Both the position numbers and the translations under genes were made by a program. Source: JAHFUA01 sp963733935 (lineage in GTDB: Bacteria > Acidobacteriota > Terriglobia > Terriglobales > Acidobacteriaceae). Taken from it: 64,000 nucleotides of DNA. The stretch covers positions 17,646-81,645 of the forward strand of contig CAVTEQ010000004.1 in the NCBI GenBank assembly GCA_963733935.1. The letters are read 5' to 3'. Each line of letters begins with the position of its first letter. Positions within the stretch are counted from its first letter, which is position 1. Of the stretch, positions 1 to 8,285 are shown in pieces. The notes beneath the pieces are model-generated. The model had not been told where the DNA came from and did no database searches. It saw only the letters and a list, made by a program, of their open reading frames with translations.

Positions 1-1
1 C

Positions 2-772
2 AATGCTGCGACTACCCCGCAGTTTGGCCTGGTGAATGTTAAAGACGCGACGCATGCGACCGCGCAGGTGACCTTCGATGCCACGGCTGGGCCGGGTGCG
101 CGCTCGGTCATCGTGATGACTGGGACTCACCAGTCCGCCGCCACATTTATTGTTCCTCCTCACGACAACATCGCCGTAGCCAACGCAGGTATGCCGCAGA
201 TCGTCGCCGTCAGCAAGACTGCGCACCTCGATGGAAGCGCCTCCAGCACATCGAATCCTCCGTTGACTTATCAGTGGACGCTGACCAAGCCTGACGGGAG
301 CACGACCTCTCCTGCCAATGCAACTTCGGTGCGGCCCAGCTTTGTCGTGGATCAGGCAGGAACCTATTTCGTCGAGCTTGTAGTCAGCGACGCCACCGGC
401 AAAACCAGCGCCAACTGGACGACGGTTTCCACCACGCTTGCCCCGCCGGTGGCCAATGCCGGCGTCGACCAATTCGTGACCGCCGGCGCGAGCGTGCAGT
501 TGGACGGCAGCGCGTCGAGCGATTTCGGCGGCAACAGCCTTACCTATGCCTGGGCGGTCGCTGCGGGCCTGCCGGAAGCGCCGCCACGGGCTCTGCAAGG
601 GCCGTCGAACGCGGTGGCGCCTACTTTCGTGGCTGGTGTAAGGCCGGCGATTGACTATCCGCTCCAACTCACCGTCAACGATGGCAATGGCAATAGCTCA
701 AGCGACACCATGTCTGGTCAGCACCAAACAAACGCTTCCCCATCGCCAACGCCGGGCCCAACCAGGTTGTAA
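2..772 (+). CDS. Fragment 1: PKD-like repeats
   Basis: The frame is open from the left edge of the window. It holds two clear PKD/REJ-like repeats, recognisable by VANAG at the repeat start, LDGSASS in the middle and an LTYQW or LTYAW strand. The fragment loses frame near 715; the third repeat (PIANAGPNQVV) continues in the next fragment's frame. Confidence 0.6.
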   Translation, partial: NAATTPQFGLVNVKDATHATAQVTFDATAGPGARSVIVMTGTHQSAATFIVPPHDNIAVANAGMPQIVAVSKTAHLDGSASSTSNPPLTYQWTLTKPDGSTTSPANATSVRPSFVVDQAGTYFVELVVSDATGKTSANWTTVSTTLAPPVANAGVDQFVTAGASVQLDGSASSDFGGNSLTYAWAVAAGLPEAPPRALQGPSNAVAPTFVAGVRPAIDYPLQLTVNDGNGNSSSDTMSGQHQTNASPSPTPGPTRL

Positions 773-774
773 AC

Positions 775-2184
775 GTGGGCAGCCAGGCGCAGCTCAATGG
801 CAGCGCCTCGAGCGATCCGGACGGCGACCCCATCACCTGCTCGTGGGCATTGATCATGCAGCCGCCAGCCAGCAGTTCGGCGCAGTTAAGCAATGCCGGA
901 CCCACTCCCTGCGCGACCAAGCCGACCTTCACAGTAGGCCAAACCGGCATTTACGTCGCGGAGCTGACCGTCAGCGACGGGCAAGGCAACAGTGCGACCG
1001 CGAACGTGGTGGTGGTTACTCCACCCGACGACCCAGGTCCGGTCGCAGTCGCGGGACCGCACCAGATCGTCCCTAAGGGTACAACCGTTCAACTGGACGG
1101 CAGCCAGTCGAATGACGCCGCGAACAACCCGCTCACCTATTCCTGGTCGATGCTCTCGAAGCCCACTGGCAGCACGGCCGCGCTGACCGCGAGCAGCGAT
1201 CCCTCCAAACCCAAGTTTGTGGCAGATCTCGGCGGGGATTACGTCAGCCAGTTGATTGTGTCCGACGTGTCCGCGTCCGATGGCACCCTGACCAGCGCAC
1301 CGAGTACGGTGCGTGTTACCGCTACGGTTCCTGGCTTCAACGCTTCGGCAGTGAGCATCAATTTTCCGCCGCAGCACCTCAACACCACCAGCAGTTCCGT
1401 TCCGGTGGTGATCACCAATACGGGCAACGGAACCCTGCACATCTCGAGCATCACCAAGAGCGGCAGCAACACGGGCGACTTTGCGTTCACCTCGGCCACG
1501 CTGCCCATTCCGGTCGCGCCGGGCGCAACCACTACGATCAACGTTACCTTCACCCCGACGGCGGCAGGCGCGCGTTCGGCAACGCTGAATATTACGAATG
1601 ACGCCACTGCCAATCCGGCCACGATCGCCCTGACCGGCACCGGCGGCATCCCGACGGCGGTTTTCAGTCCGAATCCGCTGACCTTCAGTGCGCAAAACGT
1701 CAACACCAGTGCGCCGCTGACGCTCAAGATCAGCAACACCGGCGATGGCTCGCTGGTGGTAACAGCGGCTGTTGTCTCCGGCCCGAACTTCGGCGAGTTC
1801 GTGCTTGCGCCCACCACCATCCCGACCATTGCGCCGAATTCGTTCCAGAACGTAACCGTGACCTTTACCCCGACCGCCGCCGGTACGCGTTCCGCGACGC
1901 TGACTCTCACCGACAACACCGCTGGCGGTACAGACGCGGTGAACTTCAGCGGCATCGGGGTAGCGCCCGGCGCGCCGGTGTTCAATCCCAACCCGATTAA
2001 CTTCAGCCAATCAGTTGGTAGGCAGCACCAGCGCGACGTTGCCGGTGACGATCACGAATCCCGGCACCGGCCCGCTGGTCATCACTGCGGTAGCCATCGG
2101 CGGAACGAATGCCGCCGACTTCAGCTTCGTTGGCTTTACGCCACCCACACAAGCGAACCCGATTACGGTGCCGGCGAATGGTAG
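775..2184 (+). CDS. Fragment 2: PKD-like repeats 3-4 and choice-of-anchor-D repeats 1-2
   Basis: Genuine coding in this frame runs from about 720 (upstream of the first start codon) to about 2010. It carries two more PKD-like repeats, then the first choice-of-anchor-D repeats, recognisable by SINFPPQ, VVITNTGNG and FTPTAAGARSATLNI. After about 2012 the translation becomes arginine-rich nonsense and the family continues one frame over. Confidence 0.6.
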   Translation: MGSQAQLNGSASSDPDGDPITCSWALIMQPPASSSAQLSNAGPTPCATKPTFTVGQTGIYVAELTVSDGQGNSATANVVVVTPPDDPGPVAVAGPHQIVPKGTTVQLDGSQSNDAANNPLTYSWSMLSKPTGSTAALTASSDPSKPKFVADLGGDYVSQLIVSDVSASDGTLTSAPSTVRVTATVPGFNASAVSINFPPQHLNTTSSSVPVVITNTGNGTLHISSITKSGSNTGDFAFTSATLPIPVAPGATTTINVTFTPTAAGARSATLNITNDATANPATIALTGTGGIPTAVFSPNPLTFSAQNVNTSAPLTLKISNTGDGSLVVTAAVVSGPNFGEFVLAPTTIPTIAPNSFQNVTVTFTPTAAGTRSATLTLTDNTAGGTDAVNFSGIGVAPGAPVFNPNPINFSQSVGRQHQRDVAGDDHESRHRPAGHHCGSHRRNECRRLQLRWLYATHTSEPDYGAGEW

Positions 2185-2587
2185 TACGACAGTGAATCTG
2201 GCGTTCAAACCCACCGGCGCGGGCGCACGCTCGGCACAACTGAGCCTTACCGACAACGCCCCCGCTCCCGGCAGCTTGCACTCAGCTCTGATCTCAGGGA
2301 CCGGCGCAACTTCTACCATCAGTCCCCCCAGCCTGAGCCTGACTTTCCCCGGCACCGTCGTGGGAACGGTTAGCGCTGCGCAGACGGTGACGATCACGAA
2401 TCCGAGCACCGCCAGCGGCGACCTCACGGTCAGCAGCATCGTCTTGTCAGGGACCGGAAGCAGGAATTTGCCCTGGTCACACCGCCAGTTACGCCTTTCG
2501 TCCTGCACACCGGCCAGAGCCAGCAGATCAGCATCACGTTCAATCCGTTGGTCTCGGGTGGAGCAGGCACACGCTCTGCCACGCTGA
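2015..2587 (+). CDS. Fragment 3: choice-of-anchor-D repeats
   Basis: Opens at a TTG that is a frame re-entry and not a biological start. It carries the rest of anchor-D repeat 3 (VTITNPGTGPLVIT) and the start of repeat 4 (LSLTFPGTVVGTV). Frame is lost near 2460, where EFALVTPPV-like coding moves to the frame of the next fragment. Confidence 0.5.
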   Translation: MVGSTSATLPVTITNPGTGPLVITAVAIGGTNAADFSFVGFTPPTQANPITVPANGSTTVNLAFKPTGAGARSAQLSLTDNAPAPGSLHSALISGTGATSTISPPSLSLTFPGTVVGTVSAAQTVTITNPSTASGDLTVSSIVLSGTGSRNLPWSHRQLRLSSCTPARASRSASRSIRWSRVEQAHALPR

Positions 2588-3366
2588 ATATTTTAGACAG
2601 CAGCCACACGGCTGCAACTGCGGTTGCTCTCTCTGGAACGGCGCAGGCGCCGGGATTCAGCCTGAGCACCACCACGCTGACCTTTAGCGGCCAGGCGGTC
2701 GGTAAGCCTGGAACCCTGCCGCTGACGATTACCAATCCCGGCACCGCGAACTTGGTGATTTCCGTTTTGTCCGTCACCGGACCCAATGCGGCGGACTTTT
2801 CGGTTGCGCCTGCCGCGCCGCTCACCGTATTGCCTGGCGCAAACGTGACCCTGAACGTTACGTTCACGCCGGCAGTGAGCGGGACGCGAACGGCCACGCT
2901 GAATATCACCGACAACGCCACCGGCAGCCCGCAGCCAGTCGCCCTGATCGGCAACGGGGTAACTCCGATAATTGGCCTGGCGCCGAACCCGCTCGCCTTT
3001 GGCAATCAGACGGTCAACATCGCCAGTGCTGCCAAGCAGGTGACGATCAGCAACACCGGCAACGCGACGCTGACGATTTCCGCCATCACTCCGTCGGGCG
3101 CGAACGCCAGTGACTTCACCTTCAGCCCGGCGCCGCCGATTTCGGTCGCGTGCCGGAACAGCGACACAACCTTGAACGTAATTTTCAAGCCGGCCACGGC
3201 CAGCGCTGAATCGGCCACGCTCACTCTCACGACAACACGGTTGCCGGCAGCGACCCGATTTCTGTCACCGGCACGGGTGTGCTTCCCGGTATCGCCTTCA
3301 CTCCCACCGGCACCCTGCCTTTCGGCAATCAGCCCATTAAGACCGCCAGCAGCCCGGTTACGCTGA
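2548..3366 (+). CDS. Fragment 4: choice-of-anchor-D repeats
   Basis: Covers the end of repeat 4 and repeats 5-6, with clean LPLTITNPGTANLVIS and FTPAVSGTRTATLNITDN motifs. It ends in frame-shifted sequence after about 3233. There, ACGACAACACG needs one more C to restore the TDNTVAG motif of the family. Confidence 0.5.
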   Translation: MVSGGAGTRSATLNILDSSHTAATAVALSGTAQAPGFSLSTTTLTFSGQAVGKPGTLPLTITNPGTANLVISVLSVTGPNAADFSVAPAAPLTVLPGANVTLNVTFTPAVSGTRTATLNITDNATGSPQPVALIGNGVTPIIGLAPNPLAFGNQTVNIASAAKQVTISNTGNATLTISAITPSGANASDFTFSPAPPISVACRNSDTTLNVIFKPATASAESATLTLTTTRLPAATRFLSPARVCFPVSPSLPPAPCLSAISPLRPPAARLR

Positions 3367-3677
3367 CCATCACCAACAACGGCCTTGGCGTGTTGCAGAT
3401 TTCCAGCCTGACGTTTGCGGGAGCGAACGCCGCCGACTTCAGCTTCGCAGCCGGCTTTACGCTGCCCACCCAAGCGAACCCGATTACCGTTCAGCCCAAC
3501 GCCAACGTGGTGCTGAGCCTGATCTTCACCCCGCAGAACGAGGCGGCCGAGTCGGCTACGCTGAACATCGCCGACAACGCTGCCGGCACGCCGCAGAGCG
3601 TGAGCCTGAGCGGCACCGGCGTCGCACCGCACATTGCCTTCAGTCCTTCGCCGTTGGCCTTCGGCCGCTGGCGCTAG
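3279..3677 (+). CDS. Fragment 5: choice-of-anchor-D repeat 7
   Basis: One complete repeat (LPFGNQPIKTASS through GTPQSVSLSGTG) and the first residues of repeat 8 (PLAFG). A TAG stops the frame, but the same frame resumes the family motif (TPSSPATITITNSGG) immediately after it. A compensating pair of indels or a nonsense change therefore lies at about 3660-3677. Confidence 0.45.
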   Translation: MLPGIAFTPTGTLPFGNQPIKTASSPVTLTITNNGLGVLQISSLTFAGANAADFSFAAGFTLPTQANPITVQPNANVVLSLIFTPQNEAAESATLNIADNAAGTPQSVSLSGTGVAPHIAFSPSPLAFGRWR

Positions 3678-3746
3678 GGTACGCCCAGCAGTCCCGCCAC
3701 CATCACCATCACCAACTCCGGCGGCGCTGACCTGAGCATCACGTTC

Positions 3747-4181
3747 TTGAGTGTTACCGGCGCCAACGCGGCCGATTTCGTACTCAGCCCGGCGCCGACG
3801 TTCCCGATCACCGTGCCGAAGAACAACGGCACCGCCACGCTGAGCGATGGTCTTCACGCCGTCTACCGGTGGCGCGAGACGGCCACTCTTAACTTCATCG
3901 ACAACGCCACCAGCGGCCCGAACACGCTGTCGCTGACAGGAACCGGCATTGCGCCGGCTGATGGGACCGCTGTCACCGCTCACGTTCCCTGGCCAGAACG
4001 TCGGCACTACCAGCTCACCGCAGAACCTGACCGTGACCAACACCGGCACGGCGCCGATGAAGATCACCGGGCTGTCGTTCAGCGGCCCGAAATGCGGGTG
4101 AGTTTGCGACGAGCACGGTGGCCACCGTGGCTTCGCCGATCACGGTTGCGGCTGATGGTGCCAACACCAGCATCTCGCTGA
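3747..4181 (+). CDS. Fragment 6: choice-of-anchor-D repeat 8, badly broken
   Basis: Starts inside repeat 8 (SVTGANAADFVLSPAP) and keeps family motifs to LSLTGTGIAP. The rest is out of frame. Repeat 9 (TFPGQNVGTTSS, VTNTGTAPMKITG, SLLIADNASGNPHS) has to be read in changing frames between 3975 and 4275. Confidence 0.35.
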   Translation: MSVTGANAADFVLSPAPTFPITVPKNNGTATLSDGLHAVYRWRETATLNFIDNATSGPNTLSLTGTGIAPADGTAVTAHVPWPERRHYQLTAEPDRDQHRHGADEDHRAVVQRPEMRVSLRRARWPPWLRRSRLRLMVPTPASR

Positions 4182-4227
4182 CTTTCAGTCCGACTGCGGA
4201 CGGGAACGCGCAGCGCTTCGCTGTTGA

Positions 4228-6153
4228 TTGCCGACAATGCTTCCGGTAACCCGCATTCCGCAACCGTGTCTCCGGCACCGGAAACTTCCTGTGCCGATAT
4301 TCGGCCCGTCCCCGAACTCAATCCTGTTCCCGTCGACGACTCAAGGTGTGGCCAGCGCCCCGATTACCCTGACCATCACCAACACGGGGCAGGCCAGCCT
4401 GATAATTAGCGGCATTACCAAGAGCGGCGCGAACCCAGGCGACTACAGCTTCGCAGTCGGCTCGCCACAGCCCCCGATTACCATCCCGCCCAATGGCAAC
4501 ACTTCGCTGGGCGTGGTATTCACGCCGGCGGCAACCGGCGCTAGCAGCGCAACCCTGCTGTTCGCCGATAACACCACGCAAGGAAGTCACTCCGTGGGTG
4601 TATCCGGTACCGGCACAGCGCCGGTGCCGCAATGCACGGTAAGTCCCAACCCGCTGACGTTCCCGGCGCAACTGGTGCAGAGCACAAGCGCTCCCATGGC
4701 GGTTACCTGCACCAACAGCGGCACCGCTGACCTGACCATCACAGCAGCTTCGATCACCGGAACCAACGCGTCCGAGTTCGCGATCGGCACCGGTTTGCCG
4801 ATCACGGTGCCCAAGAACGGCGGGACCGGCAACATCAACATCACGTTTACCCCCGCCGCCAGCGGGGCGCGCACCGCCACGCTGAGCATTACGGACAACG
4901 CTCCCAACAGCCCGCAGACAGTGACGCTGAACGGCACCGGCTCGGTGAAGGGCAACTTCAGTCTGAATGCGGCCAGTCTGGGCGGGAACCTGGAGACGCT
5001 CGCCATCGGCTCTCTCGATGTGGCGTCCAGCACGGCGCTGACGATAACCGTCAAGAGCAGCGATCCCACCAAGGTTCTAGTGGACTCCAATTCCACCGAT
5101 CCCTCGGGTACGGCCGCGGGCACGGGCAGCTTTACTGCCACCATGGCAGCCGGGCAGCGCCTGACCCCTGGCTTCTGGATCCAGGCGCTGGCCAGCTCGG
5201 GCACGGCGACCGTCACCATCAGCGCGCCGGGCTACAACCCGGCAGTGGCCACGGTGACCCTCACGCCTTCCGGCTTCCAACTCAACGGACCCTCTGGAAC
5301 GGGTGCGAACTTCACGGCGACTTTGGGCACGAGTCCGGCACTCAGCGTCAGCCTGGTGCAGTTGGACGCTTCCGGAAACGTCCTCACGCCGAGTACCAGC
5401 GAGGTACTGCGCGGCGGAGCGACGGTCAGCGTGACCATCAATTCGGGCACGACGGCAACGGGAACGATCTCCGGCAACCCGGCGGTGATTCAACCGGGTA
5501 CCACCACCAGCAGCTCGGTTACGTTCTCGACCAAGGCGGCAGGGACGAGCCTGCTCACGGTAACTCAGCCGAGCGGGTTCATTACCCCGAAAACGGGAGC
5601 GCAACTGACGGCCACCGTCGTTGCGCCCACCATCACCATCAACCCGGTAAGTATCGGTTTCAACCAGCAAGTGCTGGGCAGCGGCCGGCTCAATCAGGCG
5701 ACTACCAATGCTCTATCCGTAACCATTACCAGCTCGGATTCCACCAAGGTGCTGCTTAGCACCAATCCTGCGGCACTGGGAACGGGCAGCATCGCGGTGC
5801 AAGTGGCCGCCGGCGGGACCGCGCTGCCTGCGTTCTACATTCAGTCGCTGGTCTCTTCCGGCTCCGTAACGCTGACGCCCTCTGCTACGGGCTACACCGC
5901 CGCGCCCGCCCCTTCGGGGAACGTGTCCATGACGAACTCCGCGGTCGTGATCACTGGTCCACAGGGCCCGACGACCTTCCCAGGAAACTTCGCCACTACC
6001 ACCATCTCCGCGGCGAGCGGTCTGACGCTCGCCATCTGGCAACTGGATTCCACCCTGAAACCGCTATCGGCGGGACAGTTGCGGCCGGGGAGTCTCGGAG
6101 TCGGTGACGGTGAACAACGGCACTCCCGGAACCGGTGCGATTGTGGGCACTAA
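4228..6153 (+). CDS. Fragment 7: anchor-D repeats 10-11 and C-terminal modules 1-2
   Basis: The longest intact piece of the protein. From about 4290 it carries two choice-of-anchor-D repeats (ITLTITNTGQASLIISG, then PLTFPAQLVQSTSAP), then two ~225-residue modules beginning GNFSLNAASLGGNLE and TITINPVSIGFNQQV. Frame is lost near 6090; removing one base there rejoins SAGQLRPG to VSESVTVNNGTPG. Confidence 0.55.
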   Translation: MPTMLPVTRIPQPCLRHRKLPVPIFGPSPNSILFPSTTQGVASAPITLTITNTGQASLIISGITKSGANPGDYSFAVGSPQPPITIPPNGNTSLGVVFTPAATGASSATLLFADNTTQGSHSVGVSGTGTAPVPQCTVSPNPLTFPAQLVQSTSAPMAVTCTNSGTADLTITAASITGTNASEFAIGTGLPITVPKNGGTGNINITFTPAASGARTATLSITDNAPNSPQTVTLNGTGSVKGNFSLNAASLGGNLETLAIGSLDVASSTALTITVKSSDPTKVLVDSNSTDPSGTAAGTGSFTATMAAGQRLTPGFWIQALASSGTATVTISAPGYNPAVATVTLTPSGFQLNGPSGTGANFTATLGTSPALSVSLVQLDASGNVLTPSTSEVLRGGATVSVTINSGTTATGTISGNPAVIQPGTTTSSSVTFSTKAAGTSLLTVTQPSGFITPKTGAQLTATVVAPTITINPVSIGFNQQVLGSGRLNQATTNALSVTITSSDSTKVLLSTNPAALGTGSIAVQVAAGGTALPAFYIQSLVSSGSVTLTPSATGYTAAPAPSGNVSMTNSAVVITGPQGPTTFPGNFATTTISAASGLTLAIWQLDSTLKPLSAGQLRPGSLGVGDGEQRHSRNRCDCGH

Positions 6154-7000
6154 TCCCGCTGTGTTCAACGGAGGCGACAGTACGAACACGACCCTGTCCT
6201 TCCAGCCAAGCTCGAGTTGCAGCACGTCCTGCACAACTACTCTCAGCGTGACGCAGCCGGCCGGATTCACCGCCCCGTCCGTGGGGGGACAACTGACAGT
6301 CACGGTGAACCTGCCTTCGATCACGTTGAGCGTGCCGGGGGGCACTGTGGGGGCCAATCTGGAAGCCTCGGGCGGTGGATATTTGGATGCGCCGGCGCCT
6401 TCCAACCTGGCCATAACCATCACCAGCAACAATCCCAACGTGTTGCTGTCGAGTTGTGGGCAAATCTTGGGCTGCACGGCGCCGGCGACGGATGTTGGAA
6501 GCCAGAGCATCACGGTTGTGGTTCCGCAGAATACGGGAACCCAATCGCTTGGGGGCTTCCCCGGGTACTACGTGCAGGCCCTGGCAACCTCGGGCACCGC
6601 GATCCTGACGGCGAGCGCTCCGGGATTCATTTCCGGCACTTTCACCGTGACCCTGGCGCCATCCGGATTCGTGATCGGCGATGGGTCGGGAGGCCAGATT
6701 GCCGCCTCGGTCGGCAGCAATGTGAATCTGAACATAACCTCGGTGGTGCTGGATGGCAGCTTAGCGCCGACTCAGATTGTCCAGGTGGTACGCGGCGGCC
6801 TCTCGCCGTCGGTAAATATAACCAGCGACAGTCCGGCTGGCGTGGTCTTGAACAGCCCGGTGGTGATCACCGGCGGCAACAGCAGTGGCACGGTGACGGT
6901 GCAGGCGGTGTCGCAGGGAACGGCGAACATCACCGCAGCGGCCCCGGCCGGATTCACGACGCCTTCGGTCGGCAACAAATTGGGCATTGTTATTCAGTGA
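4950..7000 (+). repeat. Three tandem ~680-bp (225-residue) coding repeats
   Basis: Units start near 4950, 5630 and 6313. Each opens with a short beta strand, then an ITITSSDPTKVLL-like segment, a GxxxFYIQ(A/S)L(A/V)SSG segment, an LxxSGF segment and a closing TxPSGFxTPxxGxQLT segment. They are diverged copies related at the protein level, not exact DNA repeats. I do not recognise a named domain. Confidence 0.6.
6104..7000 (+). CDS. Fragment 8: end of C-terminal module 2, module 3 and the natural stop
   Basis: Continues module 2 (VTVNNGTPGTGAIVG) and contains the third module (SITLSVPGGTVGANLE through SVGNKLGIVIQ). It ends at a TGA that appears to be the genuine terminus of the giant protein, because the third module stops at the same point as the first two. 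Confidence 0.55.
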   Translation: MTVNNGTPGTGAIVGTNPAVFNGGDSTNTTLSFQPSSSCSTSCTTTLSVTQPAGFTAPSVGGQLTVTVNLPSITLSVPGGTVGANLEASGGGYLDAPAPSNLAITITSNNPNVLLSSCGQILGCTAPATDVGSQSITVVVPQNTGTQSLGGFPGYYVQALATSGTAILTASAPGFISGTFTVTLAPSGFVIGDGSGGQIAASVGSNVNLNITSVVLDGSLAPTQIVQVVRGGLSPSVNITSDSPAGVVLNSPVVITGGNSSGTVTVQAVSQGTANITAAAPAGFTTPSVGNKLGIVIQ

Positions 7001-7060
7001 GCTGCCCCCGACGGCCGGTGAGGACAACACAATAATGAGGATACGAGAAGGGTTGACACG

Positions 7061-7657
7061 ATGAGGCCGCAGCGCAACCACGAGGAAGCACGGGCTTTGG
7101 CCACATCCATGCCGGGACTGCTGGTGCTGGGTCCGCAGCGGGAGGTCATGGCGTCAAATGCGGAGGCGCTCAGCATCCTCTGCTATCCGGGCAAGCCGGA
7201 CAAGGGACGCCAGCTCGGCATGGTGGTCGCGGAAAAAGTGCCGCTGGAGATGCTCCGCGGCCTGGCCAATGGAAAAACGGTGGCGGAGTTCCTATCCGGA
7301 AGACGGCGCTACACCTGCACGGTCCATACCCTGGATGTCGCGGGTAGAACCAAGGGCACAACCGTCATTCTTCTGGAACGCGTCTCGTCGCCGCAAGTCA
7401 CCTTGTATGGAATCTCCAAGAAGTACAAGCTGACGCCGCGGGAACGCGAATCCATGGGGCACCTTTTGCGAGGGCTGACGAGCAAAGAGATCGCGCAGGA
7501 AATGGACATCAGTCCCAACACCGTAAAGGCGTTCTTGCGCTCGGCCATGACCAAGATGGGCGTCAGCACTCGGGCAGGCCTGATCGGCAGGATCGCGGGC
7601 ACCACGCCGCCGGAGATGGACGACTATCGCGACTTCTCGAGATTTCGTGGGCTGTGA
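7061..7657 (+). CDS. LuxR-family transcriptional regulator with PAS-like N-terminus
   Basis: 198 residues. Residues ~14-110 resemble a PAS-type sensor (PGLLVLGPQREVMASNAEA). Residues ~118-180 form a GerE/LuxR helix-turn-helix with LTPRERESMGHLLRGLTSKEI, EIAQEMDISPNTVKAFL and the usual C-terminal basic helix. It is probably a DNA-binding regulator acting without a phosphorylated receiver domain. A GAGAAGGG ribosome site precedes the ATG. It sits 60 bp after the giant repeat protein and might control or share its surface context, which is conjecture. The ligand is unknown. Confidence 0.85.
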   Translation: MRPQRNHEEARALATSMPGLLVLGPQREVMASNAEALSILCYPGKPDKGRQLGMVVAEKVPLEMLRGLANGKTVAEFLSGRRRYTCTVHTLDVAGRTKGTTVILLERVSSPQVTLYGISKKYKLTPRERESMGHLLRGLTSKEIAQEMDISPNTVKAFLRSAMTKMGVSTRAGLIGRIAGTTPPEMDDYRDFSRFRGL

Positions 7658-7698
7658 CCTTGCTGCACAATCCGCGCGTTCGTGCGACCGCGGGCGGA

Positions 7699-8211
7699 TC
7701 AGAACAGGTAGCGCAAACCTACCGCGTACTGGGATGTCTCCGCCAGTTTGTCAAACCACATGACCTGCATCAAAGTTGGAATGGCAAACTGCAAGTCGGG
7801 CAGGCCGATCTGACATTGCACCACCGACGAGGTTATCAACGGAACGCTGCTGGTGACGCAAATGCCGCCGCGGCTGAGGTTCCGCACCGCGGCCGAAACC
7901 GCGTCGCCAGGCAAGGCAGCATCCGGCGAGAATGGCTGAATGCTGACTTCGACCGATTGGGCAATCCGCGGATTATGGCGGCGATCATTGCGGGCCATGA
8001 GATCGGCGATCCGCTCATCCCGCGTGCCGTCTGGGTGGCCGGACTGAGCCGCCGGCGCCGGGTCTTCCCAGGCGTGCGGCCACATCGGGGCTTTCTGGTT
8101 TTCCTGTCGGGGAGACGAGTCGATGCCTTCGTCCGGTAAGGAGGATCCCCACCCAGCCAACCGAACCCCGGCCTTGCTCGTTCCCCGTTTGCTCTCTCGC
8201 CGTTTCGCCAT
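7699..8211 (-). CDS. PilZ-domain protein (probable c-di-GMP binding)
   Basis: 170 residues from the ATG at 8211; the frame extends to an ATG at 8277. The upstream start would leave only 8 bp to the divergent sigma gene, so 8211 is preferred. The C-terminal ~100 residues are a PilZ domain. RRHNPRI supplies the RxxxR motif and VRNLSRGGICV the (D/N)xSxxG motif, the two signatures that bind cyclic di-GMP. The N-terminal ~65 residues are basic and low in structure. It likely couples c-di-GMP levels to motility or surface behaviour; the partner cannot be named. Confidence 0.75.
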   Translation of the reverse strand: MAKRRESKRGTSKAGVRLAGWGSSLPDEGIDSSPRQENQKAPMWPHAWEDPAPAAQSGHPDGTRDERIADLMARNDRRHNPRIAQSVEVSIQPFSPDAALPGDAVSAAVRNLSRGGICVTSSVPLITSSVVQCQIGLPDLQFAIPTLMQVMWFDKLAETSQYAVGLRYLF

Positions 8212-8285
8212 AAGCCTCAATCCCCGCATAGGTGAGACGAGCGAAACCGCAAGTCTTGCAAGAAATATTGCTACCATCGGAACCC

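Larger units (their letters stand above)
2..7000 (+). pseudogene. Giant secreted repeat protein, 5'-truncated by the window and broken by many frameshifts
   Basis: Across three reading frames the sequence encodes one continuous protein architecture. Four PKD-like repeats (about 165-1320) carry LDGSASS and PLTYQW-type motifs. About eleven choice-of-anchor-D repeats of ~105 residues follow (about 1330-4940), each with VTITNTG, ADF and SATLNITDN-type motifs. Three tandem ~225-residue modules (about 4950-7000) close the protein. The start lies upstream of the window. Frame changes are seen near 715, 2012, 2460, 3233, 3670, 3850, 3975, 4092, 4205, 4275 and 6090, some of them compensating pairs. 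Such proteins are typically extracellular or surface-exposed, and no anchor is visible. Either this is a decaying gene or the local sequence is poor. A similarly repetitive gene at 13042 is intact, which weakly favours decay. Confidence 0.8.

Noticed and set aside
886..2010. Long minus-strand open frame opposite the choice-of-anchor-D repeats
   Set aside because: The same GC-rich shadow effect; no signal, motif or ribosome site.
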